This document shows positions 1 through 8,039 of a DNA stretch of 49,989 nt, one piece after another. The DNA lies in contig CAZYXZ010000016.1 in NCBI GenBank assembly GCA_964651395.1, positions 1 through 49,989 of the forward strand. The letters are read 5' to 3'. The notes under the pieces were generated by a model. The model was not told the origin of the DNA. It worked only from the letters and a program-made list of their open reading frames with translations, and searched no databases. Position 1 is the first letter of the stretch. Each line of letters opens with the position of its first letter. The translations under genes and the position numbers were made by a program. Source of the DNA: CAZYXZ01 sp964651395 (GTDB taxonomy: Bacteria > Actinomycetota > Actinomycetes > BP-191).

Positions 1-195
1 CCCCCGGCCCCGGCCCCGGCTCCGGTCCAGGCTCCGGCGCCCGCGCCGGCGACCCCGCCCAGGCCACCCCAGCCCGCGGCGGCACCGGCCGTCCGGCCGG
101 GGTCGCAGGGGCCTCCTGCGCCTCAGCCACCCCGGGCGGCGCCTGGTCCGCAGCACGGCGCCGTTACCGAACACAGACCTGGCGGGCCTGGATAG
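1..195 (+). CDS. C-terminal tail of a Pro/Ala-rich protein (partial, 5' end outside window)
   Basis: Frame 1 is open from the first base and ends at TAG 193-195, giving 64 residues. The tail is almost entirely Pro, Ala, Gly and Gln, beginning with PA repeats encoded by a CCCCGG-type hexamer run in bases 1-24. Such tails are typical of disordered or cell-wall-spanning regions of actinobacterial proteins. No domain can be recognised and the start lies outside the window. The reading frame could be chance in GC-rich DNA, but the codon bias (G/C at third positions throughout) and the position before a well-marked gene support a real C-terminus. Confidence 0.5.
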   Translation, partial: PPAPAPAPVQAPAPAPATPPRPPQPAAAPAVRPGSQGPPAPQPPRAAPGPQHGAVTEHRPGGPG

Positions 196-320
196 AACAG
201 CGCCGGCAGGTTACGCTGGCGTCCACAGATCGAATTTGGCGGACTTCCCTACTTTTAGGTCTGCCCGAAATCAGCCGATGAATTGCCGGCAGGGTGGATC
301 CCCCCACCTCGCCGCCCAGC

Positions 321-326
321 AGGAGG
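321..326 (+). promoter_or_regulatory. Shine-Dalgarno AGGAGG fixing a GTG start
   Basis: A perfect AGGAGG lies six bases before GTG 333 and decides the start of the LPXTG protein. An ATG at 328 is in another frame, and the in-frame ATG at 294 has no ribosome site. The rest of 196-332 shows no gene. Confidence 0.75.
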
Positions 327-332
327 TATGGC

Positions 333-971
333 GTGCGCTCCCCGCGGTTGCTTGCTTACACGGCGTTCGCGACCGTGGTGATGGCCGCGCCGGCCCTCGC
401 GCAGTACCCCCCCGACCCCGGATTCGCCTTCGTGACGGAGACGCGGGTCGAGATCGGCGACTGTACGAGCTTCGGCGGTGGGCCTTTCGCGCCCGGCGGC
501 ACGGTCACCGTCACCGACAACGGTGGGGCCCGGCCGAGCGAGACGGCCGACTCGGCGGGCGCCTTCCGCAGCGAGATCTGCTTCGACAGCACGGCCACGG
601 TCGGTGTGCACGTGCTCGTCGGCACCGGACCCGACGGCAGCGGTCAGGTCCCGCAGGCCGCCTCGGTGCAGCGCCTCGGCACCAGGGCGGAGTCCTTCTT
701 CTCCCGGGTCCCCCTCGGCCAGGCCGTGCCGCCGCCGTTCACCGAGGTACGCGGTGCCACCCGCCTCGTGACCGCGACGGTCATCGTCATCGGCGTACGG
801 CTGCAGAACCCGGACACCAATGTCGGCGGCGACGGCTCCGGGCTGCCGCGCACGGGCACCGATGCCACGATCCCCGCGCTGGTCGCCGGTCTCTGCCTGG
901 TGCTCACGGGTAGCGGTCTGACGGTCGCGGCGCGCCGTCGCCGGCGCACGCAGCTCTCTCGCGGGGCGTGA
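333..971 (+). CDS. Secreted LPXTG-type cell-wall-anchored protein
   Basis: A 212-residue surface protein. From GTG 333 the N-terminus is a classic signal peptide (RSP, then a hydrophobic stretch ending in AALA-like APALAQ). Near the C-terminus LPRTG (bases 843-857) is followed by a hydrophobic segment and an Arg-rich tail (AARRRRR), the layout of a sortase substrate. The middle contains VTVTDNGG and a pattern of beta strands compatible with an Ig-like fold, but no named domain is clear. No sortase gene is in the window. The stop overlaps the GTG start of the DUF4012 gene (GTGA), so the two are probably translated together. The surface-anchoring call is firm; the function is unknown. Confidence 0.8.
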   Translation: MRSPRLLAYTAFATVVMAAPALAQYPPDPGFAFVTETRVEIGDCTSFGGGPFAPGGTVTVTDNGGARPSETADSAGAFRSEICFDSTATVGVHVLVGTGPDGSGQVPQAASVQRLGTRAESFFSRVPLGQAVPPPFTEVRGATRLVTATVIVIGVRLQNPDTNVGGDGSGLPRTGTDATIPALVAGLCLVLTGSGLTVAARRRRRTQLSRGA

Positions 972-2815
972 CCGAACCGGGTACGGCGCAACGCCGTTCC
1001 GCACGCCGCCCGCTCAGTCCCTCACGCCTGTTCCTCCGGCGGCTGCGTCGTGGGGCCGTGCGCTCGCTGCCGTTCCTCGGCGTCGTCGCGCTCCTCGTGC
1101 TGCTCGGCGCGGCCTGGTGCGGCGCGCGCCTGTACCAGACTCGGCGGCTGCTGACGCAGGCGCGCGACGCGACCTCGGCGCTCGCGGCCCAGCTGCGCGC
1201 GGGTGACTCCACCGGCGCGCCGGACCGGGTGCGCGAGATCGCGCGCAAGACCGACTCCGCCGTCGCCGCGACGGCCGACCCGGTCATGCGGCTCTACGCG
1301 CGCCTCCCGGTCTCCGGCCCGAGCCTGCGGGTGACCCGCGGCCTGGCCGTCGCGGCCGACGACCTGGCCGACGACGTCCTCCCCGGCCTGGTCGACGCCG
1401 CGGGGGTGCTCTCCTCGCGCGGGAAGACGTTCGGCGCGACGGTCGACATCGCGCCGTTCCGGGCCGCGGTGAAGCCCCTCACGGACGCCGGGACCAGGCT
1501 CCGGGAGATCCGCGCGGGCGTCGCCGCGCTGCCGCTCGACGCGCTGCACCCGGTCGACGACGCGCGCAAGACGGTGCTCGAGCGGCTGGACCGGCTGGAC
1601 CGGCTGGTCACGGGGGCGTCCGCGTCGGCGCGGCTGGTGCCGGACATGCTCGGCGGCAGCGGCGTGCGGCGCTACTTCGTGGCGATCCAGAACAACGCGG
1701 AGGCCCGAGCGACGGGCGGCCTGATCGGCGCGTTCGCCATCTTCCGCGCCGACCGCGGGCGCCTGACGCTCGAGCACGTCGGCGCCAACGAGGAGCTGGT
1801 CAACGCGCCGCGCGCGCCGGTGGACATGGGCGCGGAGTTCCGCGGCCGCTACGCGCGGTTCGCCTCCGACCGGTTCTGGCTCAACGCCAACATGTCCCCG
1901 CACTTCCCGCACGTCGGCAAGATCGTCACCGCGCTGTGGCGGCAGACGCAGGGCAACGCCATCGACGGCGTGCTGGCGGTGGACCCGATCGCCCTGGCGC
2001 GCATCCTCGAGGCGACCGGCCCGGCCAGTCTGCCCGACGGGCGGCAGATCGACGCGGGCAACGCGGCGTTCCTCACGCTCGCCGACTTCTACGCCCGGTT
2101 CCCGACCGGGGGAGCACGCAACGACTATCTGAAGGAAGCGGTCCGCGCCGTCTACCAGAAGGTGGCCGCGGGCAACGCCGACCCCCAGCGGCTGGCGGAG
2201 CGGCTGGGTCGCGCCGTGCTCGAGGGCCACGTGCAGGTGTACTCGGCGCGCGCCCCGGAGCAGGCGATCCTGACCCCGCTGCCGATCTCCGGCTCGTTGC
2301 CGCGACTGCGGACGCCGTACCTGCAGGTGGTCACGCAGGACGCGGGCGGCAGCAAGCTCGACTACTACCTGCGGCGCAAGGTGACGGTGAGCTCGCGCAC
2401 CACGAACGAGCTCGTCGACGTCGGGCTGGGCAGTCCGGTGGCCCAGGCAGCCGGCGTCGTCGAGGTGCAGCTGACCAACACGGCCCCCAAGACCGGGCTC
2501 CCGGACTACGTGGTGATCCGGGGGGACCTGCCGCCCGGCGCGCCGCGGATCCGCGGGCAGCAGAAGGTGTACCTGTCGGTCTACCTCGCCGTCGGCGCCC
2601 AGGCCACCCGGGCCACGCTCGACGGCAAGCCGGTCCTGCTGGAGTTCCAGACCGAGCTCGGTCACGGCATCGCGTCCACGACACTCACCCTGGACCCCGG
2701 CCAGACGCGCACGCTGCGCCTGGAGGTCTACCAGCCGACCGCGCGCGGGGCGCGGCTGTTCTACCGGCAGCAGCCGCTCGTCGTACCGGACGAGGTGATC
2801 ATCGACGAGGGTTAG
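968..2815 (+). CDS. DUF4012 domain-containing membrane protein
   Basis: A 615-residue protein with an Arg-rich cytoplasmic N-terminus, one transmembrane helix at about residues 36-55, then a large extracytoplasmic region. The stretch around residues 238-258 (NNAEARATGGLIGAFAIF) matches the signature I know from DUF4012 proteins (an NNAE-x-R-x-TGG-x-IG pattern). The family is common in actinobacteria and often lies near polysaccharide or envelope genes; its biochemical role is not established. GTG 968 overlaps the TGA of the LPXTG gene by four bases, suggesting coupling. It runs towards the leftward SRPBCC gene, whose stop overlaps by four bases. The reverse strand has a long open frame (1022-2926) that is a GC-rich shadow. 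Confidence 0.85.
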   Translation: MTEPGTAQRRSARRPLSPSRLFLRRLRRGAVRSLPFLGVVALLVLLGAAWCGARLYQTRRLLTQARDATSALAAQLRAGDSTGAPDRVREIARKTDSAVAATADPVMRLYARLPVSGPSLRVTRGLAVAADDLADDVLPGLVDAAGVLSSRGKTFGATVDIAPFRAAVKPLTDAGTRLREIRAGVAALPLDALHPVDDARKTVLERLDRLDRLVTGASASARLVPDMLGGSGVRRYFVAIQNNAEARATGGLIGAFAIFRADRGRLTLEHVGANEELVNAPRAPVDMGAEFRGRYARFASDRFWLNANMSPHFPHVGKIVTALWRQTQGNAIDGVLAVDPIALARILEATGPASLPDGRQIDAGNAAFLTLADFYARFPTGGARNDYLKEAVRAVYQKVAAGNADPQRLAERLGRAVLEGHVQVYSARAPEQAILTPLPISGSLPRLRTPYLQVVTQDAGGSKLDYYLRRKVTVSSRTTNELVDVGLGSPVAQAAGVVEVQLTNTAPKTGLPDYVVIRGDLPPGAPRIRGQQKVYLSVYLAVGAQATRATLDGKPVLLEFQTELGHGIASTTLTLDPGQTRTLRLEVYQPTARGARLFYRQQPLVVPDEVIIDEG

Positions 2816-3291
2816 TCCGCGAGCTCGGGCCGGTATTCCGGGTGGGCGCTCAGGTACTCGGACAGCCGGCGCATCGACGCCTCGTTCTGCTTGTTGATGA
2901 AGCGGTAGATCGGGCCCTCGAACCACCGGTACGGCGCCTTCGTCAGGTTGTAGCGCTCCTCGAAGTGCAGCAGCGTCCGGTTGGGGCCGTCCGGCTCGAG
3001 GCGCACCGCGCCGGTCTGGTCGTTGCCGGGGTCGCTGCTGATCATCGTGTAGGTGTAGCCGCGTTCGGGCGTGACGTCGGTGACCAGCTCGAGGGCGCTG
3101 CCGCGCCGGCCGAGCGGCATCTTGTAGATGACCCGCCGGAGCAGGCCGTTGGTGTGCTCGTCGCCCGGGTGCAGCACCTGTACCTCGATGACCATCGGCG
3201 CGTACTCGGTCCAGCGTGGGTAGTCCTGCATGAGGGCCCAGACGCGGGCCGCCGCGTGGGGCAGCTCCATGGTGTAGCGGTGCTCGCGCAT
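2812..3291 (-). CDS. SRPBCC (START/polyketide-cyclase-like) family protein
   Basis: A 159-residue protein that starts MREHRYTMELPHAAARVWAL and follows the SRPBCC fold pattern: an opening strand, a helix with VWALMQDYPRW, central strands ending in TLLHFEERY, and a long C-terminal helix (FINKQNEASMRRL). These small hydrophobic-pocket proteins bind lipids, polyketides or other ligands; the ligand here is not predictable. The start is fixed by the TGATG junction with the upstream aminotransferase gene (one-base overlap), so the pair is an operon. The frame extends upstream as an artefact. The stop overlaps the DUF4012 stop tail to tail. Confidence 0.78.
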   Translation of the reverse strand: MREHRYTMELPHAAARVWALMQDYPRWTEYAPMVIEVQVLHPGDEHTNGLLRRVIYKMPLGRRGSALELVTDVTPERGYTYTMISSDPGNDQTGAVRLEPDGPNRTLLHFEERYNLTKAPYRWFEGPIYRFINKQNEASMRRLSEYLSAHPEYRPELAD

Positions 3292-4135
3292 CAGCCCCCC
3301 TCGTCCCGGACCAGCTGCTCGTACGACGCGCTCAGCTTCGCGGCGACCGGGCCGATCCCACCCGTGCCCACCTCGGCCCCGTCGAGCATGCGGACCGCCA
3401 CGACACCGCGGATGGACGACGTGAGCACGATCTCCTCGGCTGCGCGCAGCTCGTCGACGTACCCGGAGCGCACCTCGATCTCGAGGTCCTTCTGCAGCGC
3501 GGCCAGCGTCGTGCCGGCCAGGATCCCGTTGTCGTGCGGCGGGGTGACCAGCCGGCCGCGGGTCACCCACGCGACGTTCGACGTGGCGCCTTCGAGCACC
3601 TCGCCGTCACCGGCCAGCCAGATGACGTCGTCGGCACCGCGGTCGGCCGCCTCGCGCTGCGCCGCCATCGCGACGGCGTACGACGTGGTCTTGACGCCCC
3701 CGAGCAGCCACGGCGCCGCCCGCCGCGCGCCGGCGAGGATGCCGAGAGTCAGCGTCACGGCGTCGATGCCGTGCTTCCGGGCGGCGAGCAGCGCCTCGGG
3801 CACGGCGGTCACCAACGCGTACGCCACGGGCTCCGCGCCGTCGGGCCCGCGGGTGCAGACCAGCTTGAGGNNNNNNNNNNNNNNNNNNNCGCGGCCAGCG
3901 CCGTGGCGGCGAGCTCGGCCCATTCCGCGGCGTCGGGGACCGGCAGCGACAGCCGCGCCGCGCCGAGCGCCAGCCGGTCGAGGTGCTCGGCGAGCAGGAC
4001 CGGACCTCCGTCGTGCACCCGGACCGTCTCGAAGACGCCGTCGCCGCGCAGCACGCCGTGGTCGTCGGCCCGCAGCACCGGTTCGGCCGGGTCGACGAGG
4101 CCGCGACCGAGCACCGCCAGCGAGGTTCGGGTCAC
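3291..4135 (-). CDS. Aminotransferase class IV (aminodeoxychorismate lyase-like), interrupted by an assembly gap
   Basis: PLP enzyme of fold type IV. The N-terminal part (GTG 4135 downward) has DDHGVLRGDGVFETVRV followed by HLDRL, the usual opening of the family. After the gap comes LKLVCTRGP, then GGVKTTSYA, whose Lys should be the Schiff-base lysine, and EGATSNVAWV, which holds the conserved Glu and cofactor-contacting residues. The likely role is 4-amino-4-deoxychorismate lyase (folate/pABA) or a branched-chain or D-amino acid aminotransferase; the sequence alone does not separate these. Length is about 281 residues, normal for the family. The 19 Ns at 3871-3889 leave the halves one frame apart, so the gap size is wrong by one base modulo three. 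It is coupled to the SRPBCC gene. Confidence 0.8.
3871..3889. other. Assembly gap of 19 N
   Basis: Nineteen undetermined bases inside the aminotransferase gene. Family spacing between ALAA and LKLVCTRG suggests that only about six or seven residues are missing. A true gap of 17, 20 or 23 bases would restore one frame; 19 does not. Confidence 0.97.
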
Positions 4136-4256
4136 GCCGGTGAGCCTAGAACCGCGGACCGGGTGCTACCGAGAAGTGACCCGGGGGACACGTCCGGGGA
4201 AGGGCAAAGTGGCTCTGCTCCTGTGGTTAAGTAGTCAATCCGGGAGGGAGCCACCG

Positions 4257-4358
4257 GTGATTTGCCGAAGAATGCCTGCTGCACTCCCTTTTCTGCGCAA
4301 TTGCATCCCGACGCTTCCGTCCCCAGTCGCGTCAGCGATGGACATAGGAGTCCGATGA
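4257..4358 (+). CDS. Possible 33-codon leader ORF before the TIG-repeat gene
   Basis: GTG 4257 follows a strong purine run, GGGAGGGAG at 4242-4250. The frame runs 33 codons (starting VICRRMPAALPF) to TGA 4356-4358, which overlaps the ATG of the next gene as ATGA. Codon use is unlike the neighbours, with many A/T third positions, so it may be untranslated leader rather than a true peptide. The 219-base gap 4136-4354 holds nothing else I can support. Confidence 0.25.
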   Translation: MICRRMPAALPFLRNCIPTLPSPVASAMDIGVR

Positions 4359-7300
4359 ACACTCGCCACCACTTCCGCCGCGCCGCTTCCGCCGTACTGG
4401 CGGCCGGACTCCTGGTCGGCTTCGCGCCGCTGCTCGCCGGTACGGCGAGCGCCGGGGCCGTGACCAACGTGTTCCCGACGGCTGAGCCGAACACGGGCAG
4501 CACGACGATCTCGTTCCGGACCGAGCAGACCTTCCTGTCGACTCCGACGGTGACCCTGCTCGGACCGCAGCAGGGCACGGCCAACTCGCAGTCCATCGCC
4601 GGCACCGCCGTCAGCTACAACCCCACCACGCGCAACGGCACCGCGGTCTTCGACCTGCGGCTGGCCGGTCCCAGCCCCAACGGCCTGCCGTCCTGGGACC
4701 TGCGGGTCGGCAACGGCGTCATGACCGACATCTGCGTCGACTGCTTCACGATCCTGGCCTCCTTCCCGACGATCAGCGGCTTCCTGCCGACCACGCGCGG
4801 CGCGAACTCGGCGACCGTGCCGTTCACGGCCACCGGCAGCAACTTCGCCCGCGGCGTGAAGGTCGAGCTGTTCATCGGCGGCGTGAAGGACGTCAACATC
4901 GTCACCTCGGTCACCACCCTGACCGACACCCAGATCCAGGGCACGATCACGCCTCAGGCCGGCGCCACCGTCGGGCTGCACGACGTCGTGATCACCAACA
5001 CGGACAACAAGACGGCGCTCCTGCCCGGGGGCTTCAACGTCACGCCGGCACCGGGTCCGCTGTCGCTGACCCCGAACGTCGCCGGCAAGGGCGCGCAGCA
5101 GCGGGCGATCACCGTCAACGGCTCCGGCTTCCTGCCGGGCATGGCGGCCAACTTCCGCATCCCCGGCACCGGCGCCATCGACAACACCATCATCATCAAC
5201 TCGTTCACGGTCGTGAACGACACCACCGCAGCCCTGGTCATCTCGGTCGGCTCGGGCAACGACACGGTGGTCGGCGCGCGCGACTTCCAGGTGATCAACA
5301 CCGACGGAGGCAGCCGCCTCCAGACCAACGCGCTGTTCATCAACGCGCGTCCCACCGTGTCGAAGATCGACGTCACCACGGTGAACAGCAACCGCAACAC
5401 CGTGGGCACGGGGGCCGAGCACGCGATCCTCAAGGTCACGGGCACCGGCTTCCAGATCGCTCCTGGGGCGCAGTTCCTGCTCACCGTGCCCAACGACATC
5501 ACCGTCCACAGCGTGACCGTCGACAGCCCGACGCTGGCCACCGTCGACATCTCGGTGGCCCGCACGGCGTCGATCGGTTCGCGCATCGTGACCTGGGTCA
5601 ACAGCGACGGCGGCCAGAACAACTGCACCGCCAACCCCTGCCTGCTGATCGCGTCCGGACCGAACATCGACGCGGTGTCGCCGAGCAGCCGCGGTCGCGG
5701 GGTGTCGTTCACCCTGACCATCAACGGCACCAACTTCGCCAACTCGGCCAACGGCGGTGTCACGGTCCAGATCCCGCACACGGGAGTGGGCGTCGGCGCC
5801 GCCACCGTCAATGACGCCGGCACGCAGATCACCGTCCCGGTGAGCATCGCGGCGGACGCCCCGCCCGGGGTGAAGGACGTCATCGTCACCAACAACAACA
5901 ACCGCGGCCGGCTCAACTGCGGCGGCTGCTTCGCGGTCGACACCTTCGCCGTGAACAGCACCTCGCCGGCCAGCGGGCTCAACACGCAGCCGCTCAACGT
6001 CACCGTCTCCGGCGGTGGGTTCACCGCGGGCCAGATGAGCGTGCGACTGGTCATGCCCGGCCAGCCGGACATCGTCGGCACCTCGGTGACGTCGACCACC
6101 ACGTCGATCAGCGCCACGTTCAACCTGACGAACGCCGCGCCCGGCGTACGCCAGGTGCGTGTCGAGGACACGCTCGGCGGGTTCGGCAGCTGCACCTGCT
6201 TCACCGTCGTCGCCTCGGCGCCGACACTCCCGGCCTCCGGTGCGGTGTCGCCGGCCACGGCCGGTGCGGGCAGCACTGACTTCCCGATCACGATCACCGG
6301 GACGAACATCTTCCCGGGTGCGACGGTCAGCTTCTCCGACCCGAAGATCACCGTGGTCGGCGGCTCCGAGACCTACAACCCGCCGAACTCGATGAGTCTC
6401 AAGATCAACATCGCCAACGACACCGCCAACGGCGCGAAGAACGTCACGGTCAAGAACACCGACAACAAGTCGGCGACCTGCACCGGGTGCTTCAACGTCC
6501 AGCCCTCGCCGGTGGTCAGCAATATCAACCCGGCGACCCGCGCGCAGGGTTCAGCGCCGGCCTCGGCGACGATCAACGGCAGCAACTTCGTCAACGGCGC
6601 GACGGTCAGCTTCGGTGACCCGCAGGTGACGCTGACGAACCGCACCTACACCGCGTCCACGATCACCGGCACCCTCAACGTGAGCTCGACGGCGCTCGTG
6701 GGTCCGCACACCATCACCGTCACCAACCCCGACGGCGGCACCGGCAACTGCAACAACTGCCTCAACATCACGTCGGGCAGCCAGCCGCCGCCGCCGAGCC
6801 AGGGTGCGCGGTTCACCGCCGTGGACCCGGTGCGCATCCTCGACACCCGGCCCGGTCCGGGCCAGAAGGGCTTCGCCGGCCCGATGGTCTCCGGCACGGC
6901 CGGAGCGCAGGAGCTGACCGTGCAGGGCACGAACGGCGTGCCGGCCAACGCCAACGCGGTCGTGCTCAACGTGACCGTCACCCAGCCCTCGCGGGCCGGC
7001 GTCCTCGCCGTCCAGCCGGGTGGCAGCACCGGCGAGCCCACCACGTCGTTCCTCAACTTCGTGGCCGGGCAGGACGTCTCGAACTTCGTCACCGTGAAGC
7101 TCGGGGCCAACGGCAAGCTCCGGTTCTACAACTTCATCGGCTCGACGCACGTGACCGCCGACCTGGTCGGCTGGTACACGCCGGACGCCAACGGGGCGTT
7201 CTTCCAGAGCGTCAACCCGAAGCGCCTGCTCGAGACCCGTACGACGGAGGCCTCCTCGCCCCCGAAGGGCGGCTTCGGCGGCGCGCTGGGCAACGGCGCG

Positions 7301-7978
7301 GCGAACTCCCGTGAGCTCCAGGTGGTGGGTGGCGACACCTCGATCCCGAGCGTCGGCACCACCGCGGTCATCCTCAACGTGACCGCCACCGGCGCGAGCG
7401 CGCACACCCACGTCTCGGTCCAGCCGGGAGGGGCGACGGGCGTCCCGACGACGTCGAACATCAACGTCGTCCCGGGCCAGACCAAGCCGAACCTCGTGAT
7501 CGTCGGCGTGCCGGGCAGCGGCGTGTCGGCGGGCAAGGTCCGCTTCTACAACCAGGCGGGCAGCGTCCACGTGATCGCCGACGTGGTCGGCTACTTCACC
7601 TCGACCGGTGGGACGACGTTCTTCCCCGTCGACCCGCAGCGGATCGCGGACACCCGCACCACGGGGCAGACCAGCTTCGGTCCCGGTGCGGAGCGGCCGC
7701 TGAACCTCAACGGCTTCGTCCCGGCCAACTCCACCGGCGCCGTCTTCAACGTGACGGTGGAGAGGGGCACCGCGCCGAGCTTCCTCTCGGTGCGCCCGGC
7801 CGACGCCGCGGTGGGTATCCCCACCACGTCGAACCTGAACTGGTCGAAGAACCTGACGGTGCCCAACGGCGTGACCGTGCGGGTGCCGAGCAGCGGCGCG
7901 AGCGCCAACACCGTGTCCTTCTACAACAGCACGGGTTCGGTGCACGTGATCGTCGACCTGGTCGGCTACTACCAGTAG
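4355..7978 (+). CDS. Large secreted protein with about eight TIG/IPT-like repeats and three C-terminal 'DTR' domains
   Basis: A 1207-residue exported protein. ATG 4355 has AGGAG seven bases upstream and gives an immediate signal peptide (MNTRHHFRRAASAVLAAGLL, cleavage near GTASA). Residues about 30-810 form some eight repeats of 90-100 residues with the TIG/IPT-like pattern (P-x-I-x-x-x-x-P, x-G-S/T-N/G-F, ITNTDN). Six of the eight end in a Cys pair such as CVDCF, CGGCF, CTGCF or CNNCL. Residues about 818-1207 are three copies of a domain beginning with RILDTR, RLLETR or RIADTR and ending in HVxADxVGxYx. The same triple module ends the sedolisin protease at 16677-19391. Function is probably adhesive or structural at the cell surface. 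No catalytic residues were seen. Confidence 0.85.
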   Translation: MNTRHHFRRAASAVLAAGLLVGFAPLLAGTASAGAVTNVFPTAEPNTGSTTISFRTEQTFLSTPTVTLLGPQQGTANSQSIAGTAVSYNPTTRNGTAVFDLRLAGPSPNGLPSWDLRVGNGVMTDICVDCFTILASFPTISGFLPTTRGANSATVPFTATGSNFARGVKVELFIGGVKDVNIVTSVTTLTDTQIQGTITPQAGATVGLHDVVITNTDNKTALLPGGFNVTPAPGPLSLTPNVAGKGAQQRAITVNGSGFLPGMAANFRIPGTGAIDNTIIINSFTVVNDTTAALVISVGSGNDTVVGARDFQVINTDGGSRLQTNALFINARPTVSKIDVTTVNSNRNTVGTGAEHAILKVTGTGFQIAPGAQFLLTVPNDITVHSVTVDSPTLATVDISVARTASIGSRIVTWVNSDGGQNNCTANPCLLIASGPNIDAVSPSSRGRGVSFTLTINGTNFANSANGGVTVQIPHTGVGVGAATVNDAGTQITVPVSIAADAPPGVKDVIVTNNNNRGRLNCGGCFAVDTFAVNSTSPASGLNTQPLNVTVSGGGFTAGQMSVRLVMPGQPDIVGTSVTSTTTSISATFNLTNAAPGVRQVRVEDTLGGFGSCTCFTVVASAPTLPASGAVSPATAGAGSTDFPITITGTNIFPGATVSFSDPKITVVGGSETYNPPNSMSLKINIANDTANGAKNVTVKNTDNKSATCTGCFNVQPSPVVSNINPATRAQGSAPASATINGSNFVNGATVSFGDPQVTLTNRTYTASTITGTLNVSSTALVGPHTITVTNPDGGTGNCNNCLNITSGSQPPPPSQGARFTAVDPVRILDTRPGPGQKGFAGPMVSGTAGAQELTVQGTNGVPANANAVVLNVTVTQPSRAGVLAVQPGGSTGEPTTSFLNFVAGQDVSNFVTVKLGANGKLRFYNFIGSTHVTADLVGWYTPDANGAFFQSVNPKRLLETRTTEASSPPKGGFGGALGNGAANSRELQVVGGDTSIPSVGTTAVILNVTATGASAHTHVSVQPGGATGVPTTSNINVVPGQTKPNLVIVGVPGSGVSAGKVRFYNQAGSVHVIADVVGYFTSTGGTTFFPVDPQRIADTRTTGQTSFGPGAERPLNLNGFVPANSTGAVFNVTVERGTAPSFLSVRPADAAVGIPTTSNLNWSKNLTVPNGVTVRVPSSGASANTVSFYNSTGSVHVIVDLVGYYQ

Positions 7979-7989
7979 GACTCAGCACA

Positions 7990-8027
7990 CCAGAAGGGCC
8001 GGGGGCATACGCCCCCGGCCCTTCTGG
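7990..8027 (+). terminator. Rho-independent-type terminator, 17-bp perfect stem
   Basis: Bases 7990-8006 and 8011-8027 are perfect reverse complements (CCAGAAGGGCCGGGGGC) around the tetraloop ATAC. It lies 11 bases after the stop of the TIG-repeat gene. The following T run is weak (TTGGCT), as often seen in high-GC actinobacteria. Confidence 0.85.
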
Positions 8028-8039
8028 TTGGCTCTAGTC

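Noticed and set aside
1022..2926. Long open frame on the reverse strand of the DUF4012 gene
   Set aside because: Arg/Gly/Val/Asp-rich composition without domains; a mirror of biased codons in a well-supported plus-strand gene. The same applies to 4235-5779, 6551-7945, 15526-18531, 17040-19526 and 30722-32794.
4136..4354. Possible riboswitch (ydaO/c-di-AMP type) before a secreted wall-associated gene
   Set aside because: The region is purine-rich with some pairing, but I cannot find the conserved ydaO core or any other riboswitch signature.
8028..8039. TTG 8028 as the start of ygfZ
   Set aside because: It lies immediately after the terminator stem, leaving no room for a ribosome site; GTG 8040 in the same frame is preferred.
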